The translations under genes were made by a program, and so were the position numbers. A stretch of DNA of 64,000 bases from Gordoniibacillus kamchatkensis (GTDB lineage Bacteria > Bacillota > Bacilli > Paenibacillales > NBRC-103111): the NCBI RefSeq assembly GCF_000829455.1, contig NZ_JXAK01000002.1:62001-126000 (forward strand), written 5' to 3'. Positions 47,143-56,337 of the stretch are shown piece after piece. Position 1 is the first letter of the stretch. Each line of letters begins with the position of its first letter. The notes under the pieces were generated by a model. That model did no database searches, was not told where the DNA came from, and worked only from the letters and a program-made list of their open reading frames with translations.

Positions 47143-48326
47143 ATGCAGTACAACTTTGACGAAATCGTTGATCGAACCGGCACAAACGCCGCAAAATGGG
47201 AGCCGGAAGTATTAAAGAAACTGATCGGCGCGGAACCCGAAGCAGACTTTATTCCGATGTGGGTGGCGGACATGGACTTCAGAAGCCCGCGGCCGGTTGT
47301 GGATGCTTTGCTCAACCGGGCGGAGCATGGCATTTTCGGCTACAGCATGCCGCTTGACCCTTATTTTGACGCCTTAAAGTGGTGGATGAAAACAAGGCAT
47401 CAATGGGAAATCCGGCAGGATGGGTCACGCTGACGCCTGGCATCGTTCCTGCACTTGGCTTTCTGGTTCGCGCGTTGTCTGAGGAAGGCGACCATGTCAT
47501 CATTCAGCAGCCGGTATATTATCCGTTCAAAAACGTAACGGAAAAGAATAACCGTGTCGTAATCAATAACGGATTGCGATTTGAGGACGGGGAATACCGG
47601 TTCGATCTGGATGATTTCGAACAAAAGGCGAAGGACCCAAAAACCAAGCTGTTTATTTTGTGCAATCCCCACAATCCCATTGGACGTGTATGGCGTGAGG
47701 ATGAGCTTCGTGCGCTTGGCGAAATATGTAATCGTCACGGCGTTATCGTCATATCGGACGAAATTCACCAGGATTTCATGCTGAATGACAGCAGCCATTT
47801 CACGTATGCAAGGTTAGGCGAAGCGTTCGCCAATAACGCCGTCATCTGTACGGCGCCTAGCAAAACGTTCAATTTAGCAGGATTATCCACATCCAATATC
47901 ATAATGCCGAATCCGGAAATCAAGAAAAAGTTGGATGAAGAGCTCCAGAAATCGGCCATCGGCATGGCCAACGTGTTCGGGATCGTAGCCTTGACGGCTG
48001 CTTATTCCGAAGGAGGAGCCGAATGGCTTGACCAATTGCTCTCGTATTTAAAAGGGAATCTCTCCTTCATGGAGTCGTTTGTACGCGAGAGAATGCCGAA
48101 CGTTAAGCTGATCAAACCCGAAGCGACTTATTTGGCCTGGTTGGATTTTAGAGAAGCTGCGGCCAGCCAAGAAGAGCTGGTTCAGAAGATGAAGGAAGCG
48201 AACGTCGTGCTTGACGAGGGCACCTGGTTCGGGGATGAGGGAAAAGGGTTCATGCGCATTAACTTTGCTACGCCAAGAGCCGTATTGAAGACGGCCTTAG
48301 AACGAATTGCCCATGTCCTATCCTAA
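47143..48326 (+). pseudogene. PatB/MalY-type C-S lyase (PLP enzyme), frameshifted
   Basis: PatB/MalY enzymes cleave cystathionine or cysteine conjugates to pyruvate, ammonia and a thiol. The N-terminus is typical (MQYNFDEIVDRTGTNAAKWE, PMWVADMDF). After WEIRQDG the frame is lost at about 47423; one T more (GATTGGGTC) restores WVTLTPGIVPAL and the rest is intact, with HNPIGRVW, SDEIH and the PLP Lys in TAPSKTFNLAGL. The restored length is about 394 residues, normal. It lies between RidA and a peroxiredoxin gene. Confidence 0.8.
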
Positions 48327-48331
48327 ATAAA

Positions 48332-48469
48332 CATTGGCGAGCTTCGTTCGTCAACCTGCTCAAGCCCATTTTTGACAGAATAGAAATTACACCGGAGCGC
48401 ATGACGCAGGAAGAAAAAATCGAGGTTGTCAGCGATTGGCGGGAATTGGAAGGCTATTATACAGCTTGA
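48332..48469 (+). pseudogene. Fragment similar to a YheO-type regulator
   Basis: A short open frame ends at 48469 and reads FVNLLKPIFDRIEITPERMT, then QEEKIEVVSDWREL. PERMTQEEKIEVVS is identical to the linker before the HTH of the regulator at 45851-46489, with synonymous base changes. No start or HTH follows, so it is a broken paralogue piece. The rest of 48327-48610 shows no gene. Confidence 0.55.
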
Positions 48470-48610
48470 GCCATTCGCCAATAGGTTTCTTAATCCTTTT
48501 GGCCGGATTGCACTAGACCGACAAGCCTCCCAATATAGCGGAAAGGCGGAAGTCTCACTTAAAAGCGTGTTTAAAGCTAGTCCAATTTTATAAAAGGGAA
48601 GGTGCGAGCA

Positions 48611-49153
48611 ATGAAATTATCCGTAGGAGCCAAGGCGCACGATTTTGATTATTCAACTGCTTGGAGTTCTGGTCTACGATTTTATGATCAATTGGAAGGG
48701 CGTCAAAATATTTTACTTTTCCTCAGATATTATGGATGCACCGTTTGTCAACTGCAAATCGCCAAGCTGATTGAAGGCTATGGCCAATTCATCGAGAATA
48801 ACGTCAAGGTGTTCGTCGTATTGCAAAGTCCCCCGGAAACGATTCGGGAGCAGGTCAACCAGGAGGATATCCCCTTTACGATCATTTGCGATCCCCTTCA
48901 AAGCCTATATAGGTTATATGATGTAGGCGCTGCCGGATCCAAGGAGGAATTGGGCTCGCCGGCGCTTATGGAGAAGCTCGAAGAGATTCGGATCAGAGGC
49001 ATCCAGCATGGGAAATACGAAGGAAATGAGATGCAGCTCCCGGCTGCCTTTATTATAAACGAAGGGGGCGTGATCCAATATGTCCATTACGGCACCGATG
49101 CGGGCGATGTTCCGAGTGTTGAACAATTGATTGCTCTGACGCGGCAAATCTGA
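48611..49153 (+). CDS. Peroxiredoxin-like (AhpC/TSA) protein
   Basis: This is a thioredoxin-fold protein of 180 residues. The active-site region FLRYYGCTVCQLQIAK carries a Cys-x-x-Cys, where true peroxiredoxins have a T-x-x-C with one Cys, so it may be a thioredoxin-like reductase or a PRX-like2 protein. FTIICDPLQSLYRLYDVG and AAFIINEGGVIQYVHYG complete the fold. GGGAAGG precedes the ATG. It is part of the RidA/PatB gene group and similar in plan to the protein at 53267. Confidence 0.8.
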   Translation: MKLSVGAKAHDFDYSTAWSSGLRFYDQLEGRQNILLFLRYYGCTVCQLQIAKLIEGYGQFIENNVKVFVVLQSPPETIREQVNQEDIPFTIICDPLQSLYRLYDVGAAGSKEELGSPALMEKLEEIRIRGIQHGKYEGNEMQLPAAFIINEGGVIQYVHYGTDAGDVPSVEQLIALTRQI

Positions 49154-49191
49154 CAGTAGGTACACATCATCTACCGGAAATACAAATCAAA

Positions 49192-49206
49192 TTGAAAACG
49201 CTTACA
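49192..49206 (+). promoter_or_regulatory. cre site (CcpA operator)
   Basis: TTGAAAACGCTTACA fits the CcpA consensus WTGNAANCGNWNNCW at every position. It lies 33 bases before the amino-acid permease start, so carbon control of the permease is likely. Confidence 0.75.
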
Positions 49207-49238
49207 ATATCGACTACTCTTTTTGGGGAGGAAAGAAA

Positions 49239-50627
49239 ATGAATGCGGAATTTCAGTTGAAGAAAGAACTTAGTTTAAGGCACGTTGTTTTCATGGCTAT
49301 CGGACAAATTATCGGTGCGGGAGTGATGTCCCTTACAGGTATCGCCATTGCGCTGACGGGAACCGGCGTCACCCCTGCATTCGTCCTCTCTGCAATCTTA
49401 ACGCTGATCACCACTTTGCCGACGGCCATTATGGGTGCTGCCATCCCGTCAACGGGAGGGGCCTATAAATACACCAGCAGGCTGCTGTCTCCGAGGCTAG
49501 GATTTTTCTTTTTGCTTATATTTTTAATTGCTAATTTGACTCTTGCGACTTACGCCATTTCTTTCGCCAAGTACTTCCAAGCCCTAGTCCCTGCAGTTAA
49601 TTTCACATTAATTGCAATTCTGATACTTACCCTTTGCTACGTTGTAAATTTGTTCGGTGTTCGTTTTGCGGCTTCCGCGGAAGGTGTGCTCGTCGTTGTG
49701 AAGCTTATTGCCGTTGCTGTCTTCATCGTATGGGGTGTACCTAAGATTCACTGGGATGCTCTCGCTGTGTCGCAAATGTTTCCAAGCGGACTGGGGGGCT
49801 TTTTAACGGCTACGGGACTTGTCTCCTTTGCAACCGGAGGGGCGAGTATCGTTGCCGAGTTGGGGGGCGAGATGAAAAACCCCAAGAGGGATATTCCGTT
49901 AACTATCATTATCACTACAGCCGGAGTCGCCGTAATATATGCTTTTATGGCCGCCGTTGCGTCCGGCGTACTGCCGATAGCGCAGGTTGCGGGGAAGCAT
50001 CTGACCGATGTTGCGAAAGAAATACTTCCATACCCGTTATTTCTGTTCTTTATTATCGGCGGTTCCATGTTTGCCATTACTTCGACGCTAAATTCTACCT
50101 TATCTTGGGTTACGAAGGGCTTTCTGATTGCTTGCGACGATGGCTGGCTGCCAAAAGGTCTTGGAGCTGTAAATAAAAAATTCGGTACCCCTCACTGGCT
50201 TCTTTCTATCTTCTATCTTGTCGGATTAATTCCCTTGGTCACTGGCGTATCGCTTGAATCCGTGACGGAAATGGGACTTGGATTGTACCTGATAAACAGT
50301 GTCCTGCCTGTCCTGGCAGCAACACAATTGCCGAAAAAATACCCTGAGCTTTATGAAAAATCTATGCTCCGCATGAAGCCGCGCAATCTCTACTTTTTAG
50401 TAGGCATAAGTGTGGTATTACAGATTTTTCAAGGGGTTTTGCTGTTGAAGAACATACCGGCAACCGGGCTTTATTTATCGGCAGCATTCATAGTTTTAGC
50501 GGCCTTGTATGTTTGGATCGTTGGCGGAACGCCAAGGATCAAAAACCGCAAACTGTCAGGTTTTGCCGACGACACGGCAATTCAGGATTATTCAGTGATT
50601 GACCGCAATATCGGAATCAGTCGATAG
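49239..50627 (+). CDS. APC-family amino acid permease
   Basis: This is a 12-helix amino acid/polyamine transporter of 462 residues. The first helix has the substrate-binding GQIIGAGVMSLTG. GGASIVAELGGEMKNPKRDI is the conserved helix-6 and loop region of the superfamily. GGGGAGG lies 8 bases before the ATG. It ends the gene group with RidA, the C-S lyase and the peroxiredoxin-like gene, so a sulfur or other amino acid is a plausible substrate. Confidence 0.9.
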   Translation: MNAEFQLKKELSLRHVVFMAIGQIIGAGVMSLTGIAIALTGTGVTPAFVLSAILTLITTLPTAIMGAAIPSTGGAYKYTSRLLSPRLGFFFLLIFLIANLTLATYAISFAKYFQALVPAVNFTLIAILILTLCYVVNLFGVRFAASAEGVLVVVKLIAVAVFIVWGVPKIHWDALAVSQMFPSGLGGFLTATGLVSFATGGASIVAELGGEMKNPKRDIPLTIIITTAGVAVIYAFMAAVASGVLPIAQVAGKHLTDVAKEILPYPLFLFFIIGGSMFAITSTLNSTLSWVTKGFLIACDDGWLPKGLGAVNKKFGTPHWLLSIFYLVGLIPLVTGVSLESVTEMGLGLYLINSVLPVLAATQLPKKYPELYEKSMLRMKPRNLYFLVGISVVLQIFQGVLLLKNIPATGLYLSAAFIVLAALYVWIVGGTPRIKNRKLSGFADDTAIQDYSVIDRNIGISR

Positions 50628-50740
50628 GTGCGATTCGGCAGCAGGCGGACTGGGAAGATTCACCCGATGGGCGGTTGCAGGCTCCGGAACGTAAGTGGTT
50701 CGCCGCCACGATCAGTATAAGTAAGGAGAACGATTATTTG

Positions 50741-50771
50741 AGGAGTCGGCGCCATTGCTGCTCCTTTTTTT
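50741..50771 (+). terminator. Probable terminator after the permease gene
   Basis: AGGAG and CTCCT arms with partial inner pairing are followed by seven Ts. It lies about 115 bases after the stop. The rest of 50628-51187 shows no gene. Confidence 0.5.
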
Positions 50772-51040
50772 GTTGAAGAAGTATCGGGCAACTTACATAC
50801 CATACTATTCATGGAAAATCGGAGTTAGAATTGTGACCGAATGGCAGGGTAATGTTGAAATTGCGATTACCTATCGCGTTGCTCTGTTCTAAGCAGTCAC
50901 GGGGGGCGCTAATGGACCAAATTTTCGCAAAACGCTCCACAACAGCGTCAGCAGATTCCTTGATTAGAGAACCTGGCAGCTATCAGCCAGATTGCGTCAG
51001 ATTCCATATTTTGTCTCGGTCGTCCATCATTGCCCAGACA

Positions 51041-51069
51041 AAAAGAAAAACCGCCTCCAAATGGCGGTT
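51041..51069 (-). terminator. Terminator after the Nudix gene
   Basis: AACCGCC and GGCGGTT arms (51049-51055, 51063-51069) with a seven-base loop are followed on the minus strand by TTTCTTTTT. Confidence 0.75.
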
Positions 51070-51187
51070 ACCCTTGGCATGATCGGTTCCTAAAGAATCA
51101 GTCCCCCTCACCTGTACCGCATCAAGACCAAGGACCATTGCCCGTGGACGATGGCACAGCCGGAACCTCACCCGTCCAGTCCAGCCC

Positions 51188-51733
51188 TTATTTTACCGCA
51201 TGGCTGAACTCGAAACTTTTCACGTACTCCTCCATTTTCACGCTATCTTCAGTCGCCGCATCGATTGCTTCCGACGAGACAGCGGCCAATTTTCCATCGA
51301 GGTATGTACAGTGATGATGATAGGGCGACGGTTCAAACAAGTATTTCATGATGGCGGGAATGCTCGCAGCAATCCCGCGATTGTCCGGATGCAAAATCCA
51401 TTCCATCGCCTTCCAGTCCAAAATGCCTTCGGCCGTTTTCACGGGAGTGCGATACTCGGCATCTTCCGAAACGCCGGCTACATACAGATACATTCCCCCG
51501 AAACGGTGGCGGTCCACCGTCCATGACACGAGCCCTTTATACTCCAAACGATACTCGGATTCCGACAGGCCAGTCTCCTCGCCGATTTCGCGGATCATGG
51601 ATGGCCTTGGCGACTCGTGCTTTTCGAGTTTGCCGCCGACGCCGTTCCAGCATCCCATCCAGCTTGGAAACTCACGGTTGAGCAGCAGGAAGCTGTTCCC
51701 TTGTCGAATGAAGCAAATGTTATATGCGATCAT
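51188..51733 (-). CDS. Nudix hydrolase (8-oxo-dGTP diphosphatase-like)
   Basis: Nudix enzymes cleave nucleoside diphosphates linked to another group. The 181 residues hold the Nudix box GGKLEKHESPRPSMIREIG followed by EETGL, all key Glu present. The N-terminus IAYNICFIRQGNSFLLLNR is typical for MutT-like members. GGGGAGG precedes the ATG. It is followed at distance by a minus-strand DUF1697 gene upstream, with 80 bases between; co-transcription is possible. Confidence 0.88.
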   Translation of the reverse strand: MIAYNICFIRQGNSFLLLNREFPSWMGCWNGVGGKLEKHESPRPSMIREIGEETGLSESEYRLEYKGLVSWTVDRHRFGGMYLYVAGVSEDAEYRTPVKTAEGILDWKAMEWILHPDNRGIAASIPAIMKYLFEPSPYHHHCTYLDGKLAAVSSEAIDAATEDSVKMEEYVKSFEFSHAVK

Positions 51734-51813
51734 GTGTCCTCCCCAATCGGCCCGTTAGAACCCGACGTTGCGCCCCCGTTTACCTTGTAAAAGGCTGCCT
51801 CGCGGCACACTGC

Positions 51814-52380
51814 CTACACACCGGCCTCGATCGTATTCGCCAAAGCGACGAGCTTGTTTACCGTATTCCAGTTGCGCACCGTCGCCGGGACGCCCAGCTT
51901 GTGAATGTTGGCGGCAAGCTTGGAATTGCGTATGCTGCTACGGAATAAAAGGAACACGTCGCGGCCGGCAATCCGAAATTCATCGTTGTCACTTTGATAG
52001 GCAGTCAGCCGCTCAACTCCTTCCGGCGCAGGCTGCTCAGGCAAAAAGGCGACATGCAAGCACTCTCCAACGCACGTTGCTTCCGCCGCGGCGATTTCCT
52101 CTGCCGAGAACGGGCAGTTCGCGGCAACGGTTTCGAGCTCATTAGCCGTTCTCAAAACGACAGTGACTTTCAATCCGAAAGCCGCTTCGATTCCTTGCTC
52201 GATCCGCGTGCGCAGCGCAGCTTCCTCTTCCTCCGATACGAACAAAACATTGCCGCTCTGTATGTACGTTTGCACACTCCTCAAACCCATACCTTCAAAC
52301 GAGCGCTTCAATTCGGCCATCTTGATCATATTTTTGCCGCCTACGTTAATACCACGTAACAGCGCGATATAGACCGGCAT
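51814..52380 (-). CDS. DUF1697 family protein
   Basis: This cytoplasmic protein of 188 residues starts with YIALLRGINVGGKNMIKM and contains YIQSGNVLFVSEEEEA and WNTVNKLVALAN, the hallmark stretches of DUF1697. The family has no known activity. AGAGAGGAATGGGA lies before the ATG at 52380. The VOC gene lies just upstream on the same strand with 76 bases between, so both may be one transcript. Confidence 0.88.
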   Translation of the reverse strand: MPVYIALLRGINVGGKNMIKMAELKRSFEGMGLRSVQTYIQSGNVLFVSEEEEAALRTRIEQGIEAAFGLKVTVVLRTANELETVAANCPFSAEEIAAAEATCVGECLHVAFLPEQPAPEGVERLTAYQSDNDEFRIAGRDVFLLFRSSIRNSKLAANIHKLGVPATVRNWNTVNKLVALANTIEAGV

Positions 52381-52456
52381 CGATCCCATTCCTCTCTTTC
52401 CTGATGTGAAGTTCATAAAGCGCGGCAAAACGCCCCGGCGGCCCCGCGCGCCGCAG

Positions 52457-52843
52457 CTACACCGCAACCTCGCTCATGATCGCCAGCACGTTGCCTTCCG
52501 TATCGCGGCAAAAAGCCATCCACACTTCGGTCGCGCCAAGCTTGCCGACAGCGTGCGGCGCGCCGAGAAACTCGACGTTCCGGCTGCGCAGCAGCTCATA
52601 GGCTGCGTGAATATCCGGCACATCGTAATACAAAACCGAGCCCGGATGATCGAATTCCGGACTTTCGGCGACGGAGAACAGGAGACGCAGGCCATCCAGC
52701 TCGAAAATCGCCATGTTTCCGGTTTGGAACAGCAGCTTCAGCTCCAGTACGTCGCGGTAAAAGACGACGGCGCGGGCGACGTCTTTGACGGGGACGGACA
52801 CTTGGCCGAGCTTGCGAATGGAGAGCGCTGACGATTGCGGCAT
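52457..52843 (-). CDS. VOC family protein
   Basis: This single-domain vicinal oxygen chelate protein has 128 residues: IRKLGQVSVPVKDVARAVVF at the start and VLYYDVPDIHAAYELLRSRN in the second half, ending with DTEGNVLAIMSEV. The usual first metal His is replaced by Gln in GQVSVPV, so metal binding may differ. The ATG at 52843 follows GAGGTGTC. A different VOC protein is at 5533. Confidence 0.82.
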   Translation of the reverse strand: MPQSSALSIRKLGQVSVPVKDVARAVVFYRDVLELKLLFQTGNMAIFELDGLRLLFSVAESPEFDHPGSVLYYDVPDIHAAYELLRSRNVEFLGAPHAVGKLGATEVWMAFCRDTEGNVLAIMSEVAV

Positions 52844-52955
52844 AACGAACGACACCTCGATTTGGTAAAATAGAAGCTTGGAATGCTTGAACATTGCTTG
52901 GGCAATTCTTCCTCCAGTGTAGCACGTCCGAAATGAACCGCAACATATCCCCGTG

Positions 52956-53004
52956 AAAAAAGGCAAGAGACCCGCGAAACCGCGGCAGATCTCTTACCTT
53001 TTTT
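52956..53004. terminator. Terminator-like hairpin
   Basis: AAAAAAGGCAAGAGA pairs with TCTCTTACCTTTTTT with one mismatch. It can end the minus-strand peroxiredoxin-like gene. Confidence 0.8.
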
Positions 53005-53055
53005 GCTGCAATATGAGCTGCGCCTATACTTAGGCTGATTCCCCTACTGGGCGCT

Positions 53056-53172
53056 GGAGGGGTAACGGCGAGCAGGATGCAGGGTGTCGCATAGCCAGCC
53101 TAACGCCGAGGCGTTAAACAGGAGGAGTAACGGCGAACAATATGCAGGGCGTTGCATAGCTGGCTTAACGCC
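53056..53172. repeat. Tandem 52-bp imperfect repeat
   Basis: Two copies of a 52-base sequence beginning GGAGGGGTAACGGCGA and GGAGGAGTAACGGCGA start at 53056 and 53121, 65 bp apart, and both end TAACGCC. They lie in the 52844-53266 gap, which has no gene. Confidence 0.7.
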
Positions 53173-53266
53173 GGTAAACGCGCGCGTCCAAATGGACGGC
53201 ATGCATTGCTCCGATGCGGCAACGCGTTTTCGGCAAATCGCAAGCGGCTGCCGCTGCCGCGTGGCG

Positions 53267-53821
53267 TCATTCGCCCGCTGCGAAACGGTCGATCGTCTCA
53301 AGCGGCAGATGGTCGGTGATAAGGCGGCCATAATGCGCGATTCGCACGATCCCCTGCCCATCAATCAAAAATTCGGCGGGAATGCGGTGGAAGTTCGAGC
53401 CTTCCTCGGGCGTCAGCGCGAAGCCGGCGGCAGCGGCCTGTGCGGCTAACGTATGGGTAGCCGGATCTGAGATCGTCGCTTGCGACTTCTCTTCGGACGT
53501 CTCTACGCCGTACAGATCGTACAAAACCGCCCTCGGATCGGCGATAAGCGGGAACGGGGCGTTTTGGCTGCCAACATAGGATCGCATGCTGGCTTCAGGC
53601 GATTCGAAGACGGCAACGACGTCCATTCCAAGACGCTGCCAGTCCGGATTACGGCCGATAAAATGATGCACCCGCAAATTGCATAACGCGCAGGCGGAAT
53701 TGCGGAAAAAAGCGAGCAGCACTTTGCGGCCGCGAAAATCATCAAGCGATACGGCATTGCCGTACAGATCCAATGTGCGGAATGCGGGGGCGGTCATCCC
53801 CGGTTGAAGCAGGCGAGTCAT
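53267..53821 (-). CDS. Peroxiredoxin-like (AhpC/TSA) protein
   Basis: This thioredoxin-fold protein of 184 residues has AFFRNSACALCNLRVHHF as active-site region, with Cys-x-x-Cys rather than a single peroxidatic Cys. PFPLIADPRAVLYDLYGVE and AEFLIDGQGIVRIAHYG complete the pattern. It resembles the protein at 48611 in length and motif order. GGAGGACC lies before the ATG. It is monocistronic. Confidence 0.83.
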   Translation of the reverse strand: MTRLLQPGMTAPAFRTLDLYGNAVSLDDFRGRKVLLAFFRNSACALCNLRVHHFIGRNPDWQRLGMDVVAVFESPEASMRSYVGSQNAPFPLIADPRAVLYDLYGVETSEEKSQATISDPATHTLAAQAAAAGFALTPEEGSNFHRIPAEFLIDGQGIVRIAHYGRLITDHLPLETIDRFAAGE

Positions 53822-54564
53822 AGCGGTCCTCCTGTTTGAGATAAATGTCTTGCTTCTCTACCTTACCAGGAGGTGAGCCGACGTTCCGTGACCAAGTCAC
53901 CAACCGCGCTGGGGCAGTTCGCTCGGCGAGGCGGCTAAGTTCTCAACAAGACGATCTCGTCGATCTTGTCACGCTAAGCTGATGCCAATCCGTCTGTCTC
54001 GCCGATCTTGTCATGATTAGCCTACCGATTAGAAGATGCGTATCTGGGACATTTTGGACGGCCGGGGGTTTCTTTTCAAGAAATTCTTTGAAAACCCGAT
54101 GGCGCCCTATGGCGTTAGTCAGCCCATCAATGGTCGGTCCATTTAGAAGAGATGCCCGTGTATGAAAAGCTATTATGGGACTCAAGTGATCGAAAAAAAC
54201 TCTACCTTCTATCATCTCAGAGCCGGCAGCAGAGGACACATACTTTACGTGTGAATTCGGTCGCGGATATTCCCCGCCAACGAGTATGTACCGCTGGTGC
54301 GTTGACAGGTTAAAAGTGAAAATAGGAGAGAAGCTCTTCAAAAACTGATCCCTTCGGGAGAGACCATATCCCAGATTTTGGGCTCGCATGAGAGCGAGTC
54401 CTCTTCTAGGGCACTTACGATCCGGAAGGAATTGGGGATGACCACTTCGGGCAGCACATTGTTAAGAATGTGGTAACTGCTACCCCGATCAAGACTGGTA
54501 GCTTTGAATGCATGAATATTTATGCTTTAATATGGCTAAAAGTGAAGGAGGTAAGGCGCGTATC
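53822..54564. other. Intergenic region of about 740 bases without recognised gene
   Basis: No frame has family patterns or a good ribosome site. A hairpin with GCAG-ACATT and AATGT-CTGC parts is at 54451-54480, about 85 bases before the kinase start. Some stretches look like decayed coding DNA but match nothing I can name. Confidence 0.4.
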
Positions 54565-56334
54565 ATGAACTCACATTCGGTTGAACTCGCTTCCAAGCGA
54601 GCCTCCATCAAAAACAAAATCTTCTTTTCGATTCTCGTGTTTCTCATCATCCCGTTTCTCTTGAGTTTCTATATATTCGACAAGCCTTTAGAACACGCCA
54701 TTGAAAGAAGAATCGGCAGTTCGACCCAAGAAGCTTTGGTTTTGGCAGGAATGAATATGGAAACGATTCTTGAGGATATGTTCAAATCGACCATCGACAT
54801 CTCCGCCAATCCCGATATTGCACGACTGCTGAAAAATCCGGGTACTTTTAGCGAATACGAGAGCCAGCAAGTAAAGGCTCGATTAATGGGAACGCGCTAT
54901 AACTATACCGCCTTTGAGGCGATTATGGATTTTCACGGATTTCTGTTTACTTCTCGTTATACGGAAAACGATATGGTCAAGGAGATTCAGGCTTCCGATT
55001 GGTACAAAGAATTGATGATTCATCCCAACAAAAGCATATGGGTGTTCGACAAAACCAATTATACGTTTGCCTATAAACAGCCCATTATTTCATTGGCTAA
55101 AACCATTATGGACGTGCAAACCGGCCGGCACCTCGGTCTCATCCTCTTCAGTGCGGCAGAAGAAGATTTCGGGAAAAATTTGTCCAAGCTGGAAGGTGAC
55201 GTATACCTGGTCGATTCGACAGGTACCGTGATTTCCAGCCCGGATAAATCGAAATTAGGCCAAATAAAGTCAGAAGAATTGGAGGCGGTTCGCGCGGCGC
55301 AAAAGCCAAGCGGCCAGCTCGTGGTCAATCAAGCGGGCAAATCGTATATCATCAACTACTATACATTAAGTCAGACGGGATGGGTCATTCTTCAGTTCAA
55401 TCCCTACAATAAGGTTTTCAAGGAAATTCTCGACATCCGCAAAGGCAATATCATTACCGCGGCAGTCATATTCGCCATTTTTATCGTCATCTCTCTGTTC
55501 ATTTCCTACAGTATATCCAAACCGTTGGTCCTGTTAGGAAAAAAAATGCGGGAAGCGGAAAATAAGCAGTTCAACAACGAGCTTTCCATGACCGGACCTA
55601 GAGAAATCTCTGTTTTGATTGCCAGTTATAACCAGATGCTCGGTCAAATCAAAGAGTTGTTGAAGCGTGTTAAGGAAGAGTATCGGCAAAAGGAAAACAT
55701 GCGATTTCGAGCGCTGCAAGCGCAAATCAAGCCTCATTTTATTCTAAACGTATTGAACAATATCAAATGGATGGCATATATCCGAAACGATCACGAAGTA
55801 GGCCAAATGCTTTCGCGTTTGGCGGGCATTATCGAAGGCAGCATTGGAAAAAAAGGAAGCTTCGTTACACTTCGACAGGAAATCGCTTACGTGGAAGATT
55901 ACGTAGCATTGATGAAGATGAAATATAACGAAAAAGTAACGATAGAGTATGACATCCCGGACGACCTCATGGATGCTGAGGTCATCAAATTCATGCTTCA
56001 GCCTATTATCGAAAATAGTATTCGCCATGGCATCGAGCCTTTACAAGGCAAAGGATATATCCGGATTCAGGCCAAGTGCGTTCAAGGCGAATTACGCATC
56101 ATCGTTACGGATAACGGGATGGGCATTCAGGAGGTTAAGCTGGATCAAATTCGCCGCTGGCTGTCTGAAGAATCCGACCAGGAAAAGGCGGAAAGTATCG
56201 GAGTCAAGAATGTGCATGATCGTATCCGGTTTCAATATGGCAAGCAATATGGAATCACATTGGACAGTGTCCCAGGGCAAGGAGCAACGGTGGAATACAT
56301 TTTGCCGAGAAAAATGGTTGCAGTAGGAGGATAA
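54565..56334 (+). CDS. YesM-type sensor histidine kinase
   Basis: This membrane kinase has 589 residues from the ATG at 54565, which has AAGGAGGT 12 bases ahead. A helix near residues 20-40 and one near 300-320 bound an outside dCache-type sensing domain. HAMP follows, then the His_kinase domain with H391 in QAQIKPHFILNVLNNIKW and HATPase with IIENSIRHGIEP and TDNGMGI. YesM/YesN pairs commonly control sugar uptake operons in Paenibacillus, and the operon downstream fits. Confidence 0.92.
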   Translation: MNSHSVELASKRASIKNKIFFSILVFLIIPFLLSFYIFDKPLEHAIERRIGSSTQEALVLAGMNMETILEDMFKSTIDISANPDIARLLKNPGTFSEYESQQVKARLMGTRYNYTAFEAIMDFHGFLFTSRYTENDMVKEIQASDWYKELMIHPNKSIWVFDKTNYTFAYKQPIISLAKTIMDVQTGRHLGLILFSAAEEDFGKNLSKLEGDVYLVDSTGTVISSPDKSKLGQIKSEELEAVRAAQKPSGQLVVNQAGKSYIINYYTLSQTGWVILQFNPYNKVFKEILDIRKGNIITAAVIFAIFIVISLFISYSISKPLVLLGKKMREAENKQFNNELSMTGPREISVLIASYNQMLGQIKELLKRVKEEYRQKENMRFRALQAQIKPHFILNVLNNIKWMAYIRNDHEVGQMLSRLAGIIEGSIGKKGSFVTLRQEIAYVEDYVALMKMKYNEKVTIEYDIPDDLMDAEVIKFMLQPIIENSIRHGIEPLQGKGYIRIQAKCVQGELRIIVTDNGMGIQEVKLDQIRRWLSEESDQEKAESIGVKNVHDRIRFQYGKQYGITLDSVPGQGATVEYILPRKMVAVGG

Positions 56335-56337
56335 GCG

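Noticed and set aside
54300-54560. Group II intron or insertion-sequence end
   Set aside because: No domain V, no reverse transcriptase, no transposase and no terminal repeats are seen.
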